The notes: generated by a model not told the origin, from the letters alone. 64,000 bases of DNA from Antilocapra americana (GCA_007570785.1 ML661885.1:14301733-14365732); one strand, 5' to 3'; shown: positions 9,796-22,359, counted from the first letter of the stretch. Program-made: numbers and translations.

Positions 9796-10172
9796 AGAAT
9801 CACACCTGTCTCATTGTGTGCCAGATTTTACCGTGAGGGCATTTTCAGGTAGGTTCTTACTTAACTCCATGGATATTTGTGTTCCTGCCTCTTGTATGTG
9901 GCCAAGCTGTGTGCACGAAGGGGAAAGAGGGGTCTTTTATTGTAGGGTGGGGTGCTGGCCACTCTTCCTGCTGTGGCTTCTCCTTTTTGGCACCCATTCC
10001 CAATCTAGTCCCAAGCTTGTTTCTCCTAACACCGTTCTAGGAGACTTTTAGTGTTGTTTTTTATCACAAAATTAACCTTTGCTCCATATAGCCAGTTGTC
10101 TGTTACTTACAACTTAGAGTGCTGGCTGATATAATTTTCTTTTTTTTAAATGTAAGTTATTTTCACTAATTA
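9796..10172. other. Unassigned sequence
   Basis: No recognised repeat or gene. Confidence 0.4.
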
Positions 10173-10183
10173 TTCATAGTAGA

Positions 10184-10391
10184 GGATTCCTGGTGGCTCA
10201 GCAGTAAAGAATTCGTCTGCAGTGCAGGAGACGCAGGAGACTCAGGTTCGATTCCTGGGTTGGGAAGATCCCCTGGAGAATGGCAACACACTCCAGTATT
10301 CTTGCCAGGAAAATCCCATTGACAGAGGAGCCTGGCAGGCTATGGTCCATGGGGTCACAGAGAGTTGGACATGACTGAAGCAAATGAGCAT
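10184..10391 (+). mobile_element. Bov-tA SINE, full length
   Basis: Head CCTGGTGGCTCAGCAGTAAAG, B box GGTTCGATTCC, tail GAGTTGGACATGACTGAAGC. An exact 11-bp duplication TTCATAGTAGA flanks it (10173-10183 and 10392-10402). Confidence 0.96.
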
Positions 10392-10402
10392 TTCATAGTA
10401 GA

Positions 10403-11183
10403 ATATTTAACATATATTTCAGTGTCCATTCTTAGTAATATTAAAAACATAAAAGTATTACATAATGTAGAATAGTGCTAAGTGTAAAAGAAAACTCATG
10501 CAGGTTCAGAGGGAGAACTATTATATTTACCTGAGAGGAAATGGGAAGAAGAGATCAGGAAAAGGTTTTCAGAAGATAGAAAATTTGAGTAAGGTCTTAA
10601 AAAGCAAATAGTGTTTGGACAAATTACAGTCCAAACTGAACAGCTATTTGTTGAATGTTGGTTTTACATTCATCCAAACAGGTCATCACTGAATATCTTT
10701 TCTGCATTTTCACTACTTATGTATTTACCTATTATAAATAGTTATAAAATAGGCCCTGTGTTCTAACACAGTCTGATCATCTTACATTGGTGTAAGTATA
10801 TCCTTGTCTGCACTGAATGAGTGATGGCGATTGTGCTGGAACTAAATGGTCAGGACTGGAGAAGAGGTTGCAATCCAATACATTGTATCAGTTCTTCACT
10901 TACAAGATGAAGCTCAGATTTTTTGTTTTTATGATTATTGTTCTTTCTTTTAGTTTTTCTTAAAACATACTGAGTTTCATCCAGTTGCAAAACTGTTGCA
11001 CTGTTCCACATTATGTGATGCTTCTATGTCACTAAGAGTAGACACTGAAATATGTTCAATATCCTACTATGAATAATTAGTGAAAATAATTTACATTCAA
11101 TAAAAACAAATGATATCAACCAGAGTTGTAAGTAACAAAACTCCTTTTAAATTTGAGTTTTAAAAGTGTGAATTTGATTATGC
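10403..11183. other. Unassigned AT-rich sequence
   Basis: About 780 bp with no repeat or gene that I can name. Confidence 0.4.
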
Positions 11184-11349
11184 TGGTAGGAATTGCATCA
11201 CTTGCAGGAGACCTGGGTTGGGAAGATCCCTGGAGAAGGGAAAGGCTACCCACTCCAGTATCCTGGCCTCGAGAATTCCATGGACTCTATGGTCCATGGG
11301 GGTTGCCAAGAGTTGGACATGACTGAGCCACTTTCACATTCACTTTCAA
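11184..11349 (+). mobile_element. Bov-tA SINE, deleted head
   Basis: The A-box part of the head and the B box (normally GGTTCGATCCC) are lost, leaving GGAGACCTGGGTTGGGAAGATCC fused. Body and tail continue normally to CACATTCACTTTCA. Confidence 0.88.
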
Positions 11350-11763
11350 GGGGACTTGTCTGCTTGTTCCATGCTTACCGGTGGCTAGGAGCAATACCAA
11401 CGAAGGGAGCATACAGTAACCTTGTAAAGAACTTTCTTGTGTTACAGGTGTAGTTCAGTGTGTTTATCATCGCTACTGAAGCCAAAGAATGGATTCCTGC
11501 ATGGAATGTTACAACCTTGCTGAATATTGTATTTCATTTAGCTCTAAAAGCAATGAAATCTTCTCAAGTTATCAAGTCATAAGTTATATTAAAGGTGAAA
11601 GTAATACTTGAATTACATAGTTAATTCATGTATTCATTTGTGACATTGTTGGCATGAGCAACATGAATCCTAAAACATGATGATAAATTCTAGAAATACA
11701 CATCACAACCTATATTTTTTGTTATGACATACATCATCTCTATAAAAGAATAGAAATAGCTAT
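11350..11763. other. Unassigned sequence
   Basis: No recognised repeat or gene. Confidence 0.4.
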
Positions 11764-11771
11764 ATATACAC

Positions 11772-11989
11772 AATTTGCATGCGTGCATATTCAATTGTCC
11801 AGTTCTTTGCAACCCCATGGACTATAGCCTGCCAGGCTCCTCTGTTCAGGGATTTCCCAGGCAAGAATACTGGAGTGGATTGCCATTTCCTCCTACATGG
11901 GATCTTCCTGACCCAAGGATTAAATCCATCTCCTGTGCCTCCTTGCATTGGCAGGCAGACTCTTCACCACTGAGCCACCTAGGAAGCCC
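11772..11989 (-). mobile_element. Bov-tA SINE, full length
   Basis: Antisense copy ending in TGAGCCACCTAGGAAGCCC. ATATACAC on both sides (11764-11771, 11990-11997) is the probable target-site duplication. Confidence 0.93.
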
Positions 11990-12034
11990 ATATACACTCT
12001 TTAGAGAATAGTAAAATAAATAGCCACATTCCTA

Positions 12035-13210
12035 GCAATGAGCTTAAGAAACAGAATGGTCCTAATGCCTTTACAATCTTCATGTACCCTCTAGAGCCCT
12101 TCCTCTGCCTCCTTCCTGGAGGTGGGTGGACCCTAAACTTTGTATTTATCATTCTTCTGTCTTTCATACTGATTTTATTACATATAAATGTATCCATAAA
12201 GAGTAAATACTTTTAAGTTTTACATACTGCTGAGGCATATATAAATGAGACTTACTGTGTGTATTCCTCTGTGATTTGCTTTTTTTTCTCAGTGTTAGGT
12301 TTAACATTTCATCATGTTGATGCTTGTTGTTGTTCAGTTGCTAAGTTGTATCCAACTCTTTGTGATCCCATGAATTGTAGCATGCCAAGCTTCCCTGTCC
12401 ATTACTATCGCCCAGAGTTTGCTCAATTTCACGTCCATGGCTTCAGTGATGCCGTCTAACCATCTCATCCTCTGTTGCCCTCTTCTCCTCCTGCCTTCAG
12501 TCTTTCCCAGCATCAGGGTCTTTTCCAAAGAGTTGGCTCTTCACATCAGCTGGTTAAAGTATTGGAGCTTCAGCTTCAGCATCAGTCTGAGCTCATAGTT
12601 AATTCATGTTTCCTCCTCTATAGTGTTCACTTGTAATAATGTCCCACAGCTATTTTTATCCACTCCAATTGCAATGAACATATATTGGGCCTACTCTTAG
12701 TGGATGTAAGCACGTAAATGTAAAATGATTTATAAAGCCTGTTTTTCTATTATAAAACTGGGCTGAGATACAAGTTTCTCTAGAATTGTATTTTATTAGC
12801 TTTTCTGACCATGACCTCCAGAAGATACAAACTGGTTTTGAAATTTATATCGTTCACAAAACAAGGGATTACAAAGGATGCCTTTTGATATTTTCTATTC
12901 TATTCCATTCCATTTTTAAAAATTCCGCCTATGGCCACAGAATTATATTGATTTCTTGAGCTACTAATACTTCATAATCAGTCAACCAACAATTTTTAAA
13001 ATATTGCACTCACACCAGGAATGGAATTGCTGGGTGGCATATTATGCATGCTCTCAGTGTTATTAGAGTGCCACATTGGTTTCCAGTCATTTGTGCTAAG
13101 TTACTCACCCAGTAACAGCCTGCATGTTGCCTTTGTTGTATAGATTTGTTAACATTGGAAACTGTCAAATTTTCCCATTTTCTGGTTTACTGCATTCCAT
13201 GTTTTTAGGA
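12035..13210 (-). mobile_element. Old L1M 3' region, interrupted by a BovB
   Basis: Antisense old L1 3' UTR: AAGAAACAGAATGGTCC, TATTTATCATTCTTCTGTCTT, CTGTGTGTATTCCTCTGTG. After the BovB it resumes at TTAATTCATGTTTCC, and GGAATTGCTGGGTGGCATA is seen near 13020. The stretch 12760-13010 aligns poorly and may contain another old insertion. Confidence 0.7.
12327..12592 (-). mobile_element. BovB (RTE LINE) 3' end
   Basis: Antisense copy from TTGTTGTTGTTCAGTTGC through 'CCATGAATTGTAGCATGCCAAG' to GCTTCAGCATCAGTCTG. Only the last 265 bp of the element are present. Confidence 0.92.
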
Positions 13211-14515
13211 AAAGTAAATTGAACAGGAACCCAGTTTTAAAGCTCACATAGATAATCCAAATTAACGTGAATCTATTCAGTCTGTCAATAAAAATTGCAC
13301 GTTCAGAAGAAATCAGAAGTTTCCATTTCCAGGCATTTTAATAGAGGGGTGCTTTTAGGAAAAAAACAAAACACCTCCTGTGTGTTAACTATATATCCTG
13401 AACAGTGATCTGGAATCAGATCAGATTCCAGATTGATCTTTGGGGCACTCATACTGTCCAGATCAGTAGTCAGTTATGAAAAGCATACATGCATAGTTGT
13501 AAAAAATTTTCTTTGGATTTTGATGAAGCAACAGGAATGTTAGTATGAATCATACCTGTAAGTAAATGAAACGTGTGGGCTTGGATCTTTCAGAGCTCAA
13601 GTGTACTACAACATATTGAAGGGATTCCTGGTCTTGTGTTTCTGCTGTTTCTATTTAAAACTTTAACAAAACTAAACTTTCTCAATTTTCCCACTATCCT
13701 CAATGAAGAATGATGGGAAGAGATTAGAATAATCTGTTTCTTTCACTTGACTTCAAAATCCTTGAGATACAATTCTGGTGAAACTACCACTCACTGGTGG
13801 TAAATTCGGGGCACGGGAACTTGTCCTCCTGTGCCTCTAGCCAGCATGTGGAAGGTTCAGGAATGTAGGATTTTCTAAATTTCCATGCACACAACCCTTC
13901 AGAAGCTTGTAGCATCCCCAGCCCTCAGCTATTCCCAATGCTGAAGCAAATTAGTGAGGCCAAGCAGTCAGTTACCTACTTGAAGAGGGAGCAAATTTAT
14001 TTATGGCAAATTCTCTGGCCACTTGCCAACTTCGGACATGTTCACAAACAAAACTGGTTGGGGGAGGGAAGGCAGAGAAAGGAAGGTGGTGGAGATGGAT
14101 CCTGTGCCCTGGAATCATCAGGGCCGCCAAAGGGTGGAGCCCCTACGGGGTTTGAGAAGGGCTGTTGAGAAGTTTTCCTAATCCTGCTTAAAAAGAGAGA
14201 CGTATTGTGATGTTAGGAGGGCTTTCCTGCTGCCTGACAAATGATATTTTATAGCATTTCAGTAACAATATTCCATTGTATGGAGAGGTAACTAAGGCCC
14301 AAGAAAGAAGGAATGAGGCTGGTAAGAATTAAGACAGACGATTTTTAGTCCTGGCTCTGTTAGCAGTTTGGCAATTGTGCACATGTGCTCAGTCGTATTC
14401 ATATTTATGTTTTAAAGAAATAGCTTTATTTAAATGTGAACTTAAAGACTGAAAGAAAAACCCAATATATTTTCATTTATATGCATTCTTAGGCCTAATA
14501 TAGATTAATATGTAA
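13211..14515. other. Unassigned, repeat-poor sequence
   Basis: 1.3 kb without a repeat I can name. A 13-bp block CAGATCAGATTCC-type repeat occurs near 13420. The 76-residue frame at 13938-14168 has no recognisable homology. Confidence 0.4.
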
Positions 14516-14518
14516 GTA

Positions 14519-14665
14519 ATAGCATTCATTCATCATTCATTCACTAAGCACCATGCCAGACACATATCTGACATTTACAGAGGGCTCTATGTTTTTGCAA
14601 AGTACTCTTAATGCATCATTACAGAAGTCCAACAGCACTCTGAGATGTCTTAGTGGGTCCTCTCA
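14519..14665 (-). mobile_element. Possible MIR fragment
   Basis: CATTCATTCACTAAGCACCATGCCAGACAC followed by GCAAAGTACTCTTAATGCAT and a region before GAGATG fits an antisense MIR 3' half. The match is diverged. Confidence 0.5.
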
Positions 14666-14777
14666 GATCAGGAATGGTGATATTTCCTGAATGCTGAAGG
14701 CCTGCTGAACCAGATTGAAGCCTAAGGGTCTGCTCTGAGGTGTCACTAAGCAGGGAAAGTAGGTATCTGAAGGCGTT

Positions 14778-14989
14778 GGGGCCCTGGTCATTATGGCACA
14801 GTGGTAAAGAATCCCTCATCAATACAGGAGATTTGGGTTCCATCCCTATATTGGGAAGATCCCCTGGAGAAGGAAATGGCAATCTACTCTAGTATTCTTG
14901 CCTGGAGAATCCCATGGACAGAGGAGCCTGACAGGCTATAGTCCACGGGATCACAAAAGAGTCAGACACAATTTTGCAACTAAACAGCA
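14778..14989 (+). mobile_element. Bov-tA SINE, mutated head
   Basis: The head is diverged (TTATGGCACAGTGGTAAAG, B box GGTTCCATCCC). The body GCCTGGAGAATCCCATGGAC and tail GAGTCAGACACAATTTTGC are clear. Confidence 0.92.
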
Positions 14990-16307
14990 TCCTATCATCC
15001 TATGCTAAACCAGGCCCTGTGCTCTGAATGATGAGGTTGAGATAAAGACACTGGAGTCTGGTGGTTTTCTCTGCCATCCCTCCCTAAATACCTCCCCAAA
15101 TGCCATGGCACAGCCAGGAGGAAGAGCTTGCAGAAATTTCTCACACTGGAGCTTCACGTGTGGTGAAACCTGGGCAGAGGGGAATATTTTTGCTGATTCC
15201 CTAGGTGATAACTTTGGTATTGACCAAACTGCTTCCTTAGTGTTATTTTTTTCACTTTACACTAACTATGGGACTTCTGCTATTTTAGTGGCTGTTTTAG
15301 TTGCTGCATTAAGTAAACCATTTCCCAAATAGATATGTTGGAAATATTTTTAAATAATTATGGGAAGGAGTGATTCTTCAGTCTACTGAGGAGACAGCCA
15401 GTACAGCTGGAGTCCTGAACAGCTGATGAAAGAACCCACAGGCAGACCAATCAGCAAATGATGAGTACGGAGAAATTCTACTTAATGAACTGAGCAGGCA
15501 GTTGTGAAGAGGACGAGTTAGCATTCGCCTTTCCTCTACGTGCATATGTTTGAGGGTATTTTGCATAAATTAATTGACACCATGGAACCAGTTCCCAAGT
15601 CTTCCCCCATCCCATGCCCTGGTGGTCCTAATGAGTGCAGGTACTCTGGCAAAGCAAAGAGGGGAAAGAGGAAAAAGTTGGCCACAATAAAACAAGTAAT
15701 GGAATCCATATCCCTCTAAAGAGGTTTTAATGGCACCTGTGCCTTAGGTGAAAAAAAGACTAAAGAAGTCTTAGGTGCCTAGGGGTCTTGCATCACGGGA
15801 GAAAATGGGAAGTACTCAACCAGGGACTTGGTGTCAGATGGTAAGGACACAAGGAATTCCAAGAATTTGTATCTACTCTCAAGATTCAGCGCACAGAGTG
15901 AGGTCCCAGTTGGGGAGCTGAACATGGGACCCACTGCCCTCAAGATCTCACTCACCAAGGGGGGGAAAAGTAATAAGCCCCAGTGAGGACAGCAAGGTGA
16001 AAGGGTAATGCAAACAGTGATTATCTTCTCACTTACAGTTCACATATGGACAGACCATGAGTTGGTTAACCTAACGTGCATCCCCCATTGCCTGCTTCTG
16101 CTAGAGCAGCTGGAAGAGCTACATGCTGCTTTCACAGTCTCCCCTGCAGCCTGGAGCAGACATGAGGTGGAAGCAGAAAACTGCTGTGGGGTGGGGAGTG
16201 GGATTCTGGAAAAACTTCTGCTTTGCTAATAAAAAAGACTTATGTGGCTTCTTTGTTCCTTCTACTTTCTTCCCTTCTTTCTGTCTTAGGTGGGGATGTG
16301 TTACCAG
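14990..16307. other. Unassigned, repeat-poor sequence
   Basis: 1.3 kb in which I recognise no repeat family. Frames at 15105-15332 and 16008-16314 show no family motif, splice context or codon signal that would support a gene. Confidence 0.4.
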
Positions 16308-16516
16308 AAAGTGAAAGTATTAGTTGTTCAGTCATTTCCAACTCTTTTCGACCCCATGGACTGTAGCCTGCCAGGCTCCTCTTGTCCACAGAATTCTCCA
16401 GGCAAGAATACTGGAGTGGGTAGCCATTCCTTTTTCCAGGGGATCTTCCTGACCCAGGGATTGAACCTGGGTCTCCTGCATTGCAGGCAGATTCTTTACA
16501 GCCACCAGGGAAGCCC
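16308..16516 (-). mobile_element. Bov-tA SINE, full length
   Basis: Antisense copy from AAAGTGAAAGTATTAG to CCACCAGGGAAGCCC; the B box reads GGATTGAACC in antisense. Confidence 0.95.
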
Positions 16517-16931
16517 TAAGCTTGGGGCAACTGTCTTATAAGGGACCGAAAGGACTTCAGAATCACTGTCCCTGACATTGTTAGGCTGCTGAACTAGCAG
16601 CTAGCATTTGCTACTCTACAGAATTAGCAGGATATGAGAGAAATCAACCTCGATTTTTTGAGGCCACAGTAAGATATTTTTTTGAAACTTGCTATGTATC
16701 TTTTGTGTTTTCTCTTGATTCAAACTTTGCAGTATCTGTTGTAGTCCTAAGTTTTGGAGATATCTGGGTCAGCTCCAGGAGGCAGCAGAACCTCTTGACA
16801 ACATTCTGTGACACCACCTGGAAGAATTAATAAGACATCACTTGCATGGATGAGTGACAAATGCAATGGCGCATTATCCAATAGTGAACTTACCCGCTGT
16901 CAATTTTTTCTGAACTATTTTTCCAAAAATT
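16517..16931. other. Unassigned sequence
   Basis: No recognised repeat or gene. Confidence 0.4.
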
Positions 16932-16944
16932 TGATAAATTGATG

Positions 16945-17201
16945 CTGCTGCTTCTAAGTCGCTTCAGTCGTGTCCAACTCTGTGTGACCCCACCAGGCTC
17001 CGCCATCCCTGGGATTCTCCAGGCAAGCACACTGGAGTGGGTTGACATTTCCTTCTCCAGTGCATGAAGGTGAAAAGTGAAAGTGAATTTGCTCAGTCGT
17101 GTCCGACCCTTAGCGACCCCATGGACTGAAGCCTACCAGGCTCCTCCGTCCATGGGATTTGGCAGGCAAGAGTACTGGAGTGGGATGCCATTGCCTTCTC
17201 C
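16945..17201 (-). mobile_element. Bov-A2 SINE (dimer of BovA units)
   Basis: Antisense Bov-A2: CTGCTGCTTCTAAGTCGCTTC, first unit to CTTCTCCAGTGCATGAAGGTG, second unit GTGAATTTGCTCAGTCGTG to GCCATTGCCTTCTC. A 13-bp duplication TGATAAATTGATG / TGATAAACTGATG flanks it (16932-16944, 17202-17214). Confidence 0.96.
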
Positions 17202-17214
17202 TGATAAACTGATG

Positions 17215-18507
17215 ATTCACCCACAATAAGGTTTATTTCCATTCTTGCAGTTTGGGTAGTATGTTCCTGCAGTTTAGGTACTGTATCCTTAGTACTACTG
17301 AAGCTAGTAGATCTTTTAAGATGAGGTCAGTGGGGGACATTCAGTTTAGAGAAGAAGAAAGAGAATGAAATCTGTAAGAATGAGAAATAGAAAAATTGTG
17401 GAAAGGTTGGAACACGCGTCCAAAAAGTATGCTCAATTATATTTTCTCTTATTGGTTTCTGGATTGTTTTCAGTGAGATGGCATCATGGATTTTGAAAGC
17501 AATAATCGCATCCGTTATTCTTGATTTAGTTTAGGGTTAAAGCCCCCATTTATTTTCTGCAAGGCAATCTTTTCTTCTGACATGTGTGTCTCCTGTCTTC
17601 ATCCCGCCCCCACCCATATTCAAAAAGGGTGAGAAACATTCTGAAGTCTGTCTAATAGCATGAGCTTTGTGGGTCTGTTTTCAAGCAGAAGTGTGGGGGA
17701 TAAAGCTGGCTGCTCTGAACCTTTAGGAAAAGGGTAGAATCCACCGAATTTTACATTTTACTAAGTGTGATGAAAACAAAATGAAACAGGTGCCCTTCAA
17801 ATGGAGGCCTGAAATCGGCGAAGGTCTTTCCGTTTAGCTTAACAGTAATGGTTCTTTCCTGTGTCACATTTGGCAGGGGCTTAGCAGTTGAGTTCTCCCT
17901 TCTGTGGGGTGTTGTGAAGGGCAAGGAAGCAGGGATTGGAACCTGAATAAGGTTTGAAAGTTAAAGCGGATTGGAAGTGTCTTCTGTATTTTTTTTCTGT
18001 CTTTCTCCCTGAAAGTCAAATAAATCTTCAGAACTCTTCACATTTCAAACATAATATTTTTTCACATCCATGAAATGATTTTCTGAAGCTCACTCTATGC
18101 ATTTGGCTTTTACATCTGCACAATGCTTCCCAGGGATGTTATTAGCTATGCCCCCTGAGAACGCTGAGGCGGAACTCATATTGTTACCCTGGTTTGATAC
18201 TTAAGAAAACTGACTGAGGCGTATCAGAGGCCGCCTCTGGGAGCTCTTGGAATGGTGACCTGTCACTAATGGCTGAGTCATTCTGTACTTTGTCTGTGTT
18301 TTTAAAGAGTATTCTAAACATATCCTAGTTTAAAACAGAAACCCACCACAGTTCTTTAGCTGTACTGCCACTTCAAATATATCCTCCAGTAATATCTCAT
18401 TTTTTAAAAAAAACTTCAGCTGCTTCCTAATTTCGAGTTACCTAATTTAGAGATACAGACCTTCTTGTGTAGAATTTGGATTAGGCAGCATCCATGGAAG
18501 ATGATAT
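17215..18507. other. Unassigned, repeat-poor sequence
   Basis: 1.3 kb without a clear repeat. A block near 18190 (CTTAAGAAAACTGACTGAGG) faintly resembles antisense MIR. No gene is visible. Confidence 0.4.
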
Positions 18508-18849
18508 GCTGTTGCTGTTGTTCAGTGCTAACTTGTGTCCGACTCCTTGCGACCCCATGGACTGCAGCACTCCACTCTCTTCTCTCCTCCACTGTCTCCC
18601 AGAGTTTGCTCAAATTCATGTCCACTGAGTCGGTGATACTATCCAACCATCTCATCGCCCGCTTCTCCTGCCTTCAGTTTTTTCTAGCCTGAGTCTTTTC
18701 CAGTGAGTTGGCTCTTAGCATCAGGTGGCCAAAGTATCGGAGCTTCCATTTCAGCATCAGTCCTTCCAGTGAATATTCAGGGTTGATTTCCTGTGGGATT
18801 GACTGGTTTGATCTCCTTGCAGTCCAAGGGGCTCTCAAGGCAGTCCAGG
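18508..18849 (-). mobile_element. BovB (RTE LINE) 3' end
   Basis: Antisense BovB from TTGCTGTTGTTCAG to CTCCTTGCAGTCCAAGGGG. The minus-strand peptide [18 protein letters not shown] is the known C-terminal region. It has several indels. Confidence 0.92.
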
Positions 18850-19259
18850 TGATGTCATGGAATAATCCCATCCTAAAACCTGGGTTTGTCTTCTTCATCT
18901 ATTCAATAGTATCAGCTTATAACTTTGTCAAGGACTCTGACCCCGCTTACCCCTGAGGGTCATATGTTACTCATTTGTGCATGCACCCATCAAACATTTA
19001 TGAAGAACCTACTATTTTCTGGGAAATTGGCTGGATTCTAGAGACAGAAAGAAAATTGTTTTAGAGGTATGTACAGGTAACCTAGGAAATGACTGAATGG
19101 ACCTCTGGAATTATTCCCAGGATGCCAAAGAAAAATGCTTTTATACACAACATTTTAGTAGATCAGTGAATTACTGATTAAATGGGAACATATCATTCAG
19201 ATGTTGGATTTTAGACTTTTATATCACTTAATATAAAACACTTGGGGAAGTTTTAGAAA
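18850..19259. other. Unassigned sequence with a MIR/L2-like tail
   Basis: CATCAAACATTTATGAAGAACCTACTATTTTCTGGGA near 18987 resembles the antisense 3' tail shared by MIR and L2. The rest is unassigned. Confidence 0.4.
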
Positions 19260-19490
19260 AATCTAAACTATTCTATGGAGAAAGTAAATCTGAACACTGT
19301 TACCTGGAGGGTGGATATTAACTGAAACGGAGCAAGAAAGAGTTTTCTGTGCTGGTGATGATATTCTGTCTTTTGATGGAGGTTTGCATTACAAAGATAC
19401 ACATATGTGTCAAAACTTATCAAATATGCACTCAGAATTCATGCATTTAATTCAAAATAAAACTGGCTGTAAATGAAAGATTAAAAATAA
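19260..19490 (+). mobile_element. Old L1-class 3' end
   Basis: TTACCTGGAGGGTGG, TTTTCTGTGCTGGTGATGATATTCTGTC, then ATGTGTCAAAACTTATC and 'ATGCACTCAGAATT' follow the usual L1M / HAL1 3' UTR (TTGCCTGGGG, GTGATGGAAATGTTCT, TGTCAAAACTCATC). Confidence 0.7.
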
Positions 19491-19568
19491 AACACTTGGG
19501 GGCTAATAGAACAAGGAAAGAGACATTTCTTTACACCAGATCCCTTTTACTAGGTTTAGCCCAAGAAG

Positions 19569-19776
19569 TTGTTGTTCAGTCGCTAAGTCGTGTCTGGCTC
19601 TTTGCAAGCCCATGGACTGTAGCCCACCAGGCTTCTCTGTCCATGGGATTTCCCAGGCAAGAAGATTGACGTGGGTTGCCATTCATTTCTGCAGAGGATC
19701 TTCCCAACCCAGGAATTGAACCTTCATCATTCATTGACAGGTGGCTTCTTTGCCACTGAGACACCAGGGAAGTCCC
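19569..19776 (-). mobile_element. Bov-tA SINE, full length
   Basis: Antisense copy from TTGTTGTTCAGTCGCTAAG to ACACCAGGGAAGTCCC, with a small insertion around the B-box region. Confidence 0.94.
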
Positions 19777-20769
19777 GCATTCTTTTTAGCTGCCCTGATT
19801 CCCAGAATGTGACTGTATCATGGCTCCCCATGCAGTCTTGATGGTTAATGATAGGTGGCTATTGTTTTTGGAAGGTCCACGCATGCTTTCTCAAAATAAA
19901 AAATATAGATTCATGAAGGGCAATTTGAATTCTTCCTAGTGTCAAAGATCTCTTTTGTCACAAAAGATTCTACTTGTGATTGATGAACATTTCTGGGTTT
20001 ATTCATAAATTTTTAAGGAAGTGCTAAGTTTCATTGCTAAAAGCCAGTTATGGTGTCACAAAAGAGTCAAACCATCCTTTAGGGTTTTTTTTTTTTTTTC
20101 TCCAGGATTTCCGATAAAATGTTTTTGGTAGGAACATTTTTTCCCTTCAAGGCTCATGTTAAAATACAGGTCAGGAAACTCAGTCAAGTAAACAAGTTAG
20201 CCACAACTTTCATCCAAAGGGACGCGCATCACAGGTGTCCCTTGGTGGTGCTGGAGTTGGTTTAAACACATTGGTCATGGTTATATATATAGTACTTGCA
20301 GCCCAAACATTCACTCCAGCTCCATCATCACTTACTCAGGTTGTCCCAGCAAATTCCTCTTGGACTAGTTCTTTGCCAAGTTTAAAAAGCCATGGATTCT
20401 AAAGTATAACAGAGAAAAATCAACCTTTCCTTTTTTGAAAACCTTAAAAAGTTTTCCCTTCCTTGCCCCTAAGAGGAAGGTTTTCACATACAGATGCATT
20501 TGTAAACAAGTGCATTTAGTTAATGCCACAGTGAAGGCAATAAACTCGTTTATCTTGGTAAATGAAATTTTTATAAATTAAAGTTACAAGAAACAATATA
20601 CTTATTTTATGATTTTTAAAAGCAAAGCCACAGAAGATAAAAAGATAAGAAATAGCAAATTAATGTACCTATTATGCTTTTTAAGTAAAGCATATTAGTT
20701 TTTAAAATAATGTGCTTTTATAAGTAAAACACATGTTTTCTCTGAAGGGAAATATATGTATAAATATTT
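19777..20769. other. Unassigned AT-rich sequence
   Basis: About 1 kb with no named repeat apart from a T run near 20083. No gene is visible. Confidence 0.4.
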
Positions 20770-20995
20770 ACGATTTATAAATGTGCAGCTTGAAGAAACT
20801 GAATACACCCTTGTAACCAGCACTAAAATTGAGAATTAAATTATAACCAGAGCATTCTCCTAAGAGCCTTTCTCTTGTTCTCGGCTAATCGATATCATTT
20901 CCTGTCTTTTAGGGTAATTATTACTCTAACTTTTGATATCATAAGCTTATCTTGCCTCTTAATACCTTGTATAAATGGAATTGTTCAATAAGTAC
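20770..20995 (-). mobile_element. Probable old L1M 3' UTR
   Basis: GAATACACCCTTGTAACCAGCACTAAAATTGAGAA and later ACCTTGTATAAATGGAATTGTTCAA match the usual antisense L1M text (TGTAACCACCACCCAGATTA, TATATAAATGGAATCATACA). Divergence is high. Confidence 0.6.
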
Positions 20996-21130
20996 TTTTT
21001 TTGTGTCTGGATAATGAGTAGAGCTGGTGGGAACATGGTTGTACACCTCTTTAGGTGACTACATACATGTGTATCTTTCAGGCATAAACCAAACCATAGA
21101 GGTGGTGTGTCATAGAGCATGTATATGTTC

Positions 21131-21476
21131 AGTTGTGGTTGTTCAGTCACTAAGTCATGTCCAACTCTTCATGACCCCATGGACTGCAGCACACCAGGCT
21201 TCCCGGTCCTTTACTATCTCCCGGAGTTCATTCAGACTCATGTCCATTGAGTTGGTGATGCCATCCAACCATCTCATTTTTTCTTGCCCCCATCTAACCT
21301 GTTGCCCTCAATCTTTCCCAGCATCAGAGGCTTTTCCAATGAGTCAGCTCTTCACATCAGGTGACCAAAGTATTGTAGCTTCAGCTTCAGCATCAGTTCT
21401 TCCAGTGAATATTCAGAGTTGATTTCCTGTGAGATTGACTGGTTTGATCTCCTAGCAGTCCAAGGGACTGTATGGT
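21131..21476 (-). mobile_element. BovB (RTE LINE) 3' end
   Basis: Antisense BovB from GTGGTTGTTCAGTCAC to GCAGTCCAAGGGACTG. The + strand frame 21027-21422 runs antisense through it and is not a gene. Confidence 0.93.
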
Positions 21477-21552
21477 AGATAATGCTGAACTGTTTGCGAA
21501 GTGATTCTATGTACTTTTTTATTTTTTTTTAATGTATGCCTATGCTGAAATA

Positions 21553-21764
21553 TGTGCTTCCCCGGTGGAGCTAGGGGTAAAGAACCCACCTGCTAATGTA
21601 GGAGACATAAGAGATGTGGGTTTGATCCCTGGATCAGGAAGATACCCTGGTATCCCATTCCAGTATTCTTGCCTGGGAAATCCCATGGACAGAGGAGCCT
21701 GACAGGCTACAGTCCATAGGGTCGCAAAGTATTGGACATGACTGAAGTGACTTAGCACACACAC
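21553..21764 (+). mobile_element. Bov-tA SINE, full length
   Basis: Head CTTCCCCGGTGGAGCTAGG, B-box region GGTTTGATCCC, tail GTATTGGACATGACTGAAG ending ACACACAC. ATGCTGAAATA / ATGCTAAAATA (21542-21552, 21765-21775) is the target-site duplication. Confidence 0.95.
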
Positions 21765-21775
21765 ATGCTAAAATA

Positions 21776-22359
21776 GAATGCTTTTCTCAATCTCACTTCT
21801 CACGAGAGTTTTAAACTGAAAAAATAATCTGAAAAACCAGATAATTTTGCTAATATAGTAATTTCGAGTGAAATTTTTTTTAGACCTAAATCATAACTCG
21901 TGAAAACTTGTTCATAAGGCTGCCTACAACTCCGCCTAAAGCCCAGGCTGGCAGCTCTGCAGCGAAAGGTGAATGATTGAGACAAGGCTGTAACCCAGTT
22001 CAGAACAAGAGTGCGTATTCTAATCTTACATAACTGGACCTTCCAGGTTACAGACAGATACTAGGTTGCTTTCCAGGATAATCAGATACAGATGTGTTTC
22101 TGTCTTCTCAAAATATATCAGATAGTTTTAAATTGCAAGCCACTGAAACCAATTCTGGTTAATTGAGCAGAAAAGAAAAGAGGTTTGATTAGAAGATATT
22201 TAATAACCACTCAGTCTCTCAGAGTGTCAGAGAACCAGCCAAGGAGACATTTCAGTTGCGGTTTAGAACTGCTCCGGGATACAGATATGGATTCCTGCAG
22301 CCTGCCCTGGGTAACCAGTCTCCATCCGGGTATTCATGTTCCGGGCTCTGTGCTTTCAC
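21776..22359. other. Unassigned sequence
   Basis: About 580 bp with no clear repeat, possibly including the diverged 5' part of the LTR that follows. Confidence 0.4.

Noticed and set aside
9639..9852. Two hydrophobic plus frames resembling a membrane peptide
   Set aside because: The leucine/serine/phenylalanine content comes from the CT-rich tract at 9719-9795.
10184..10391. tRNA genes at the heads of Bov-tA copies (A and B boxes present)
   Set aside because: These are tRNA-derived SINE promoters; the rest of the cloverleaf is missing and every instance continues into the BovA body.
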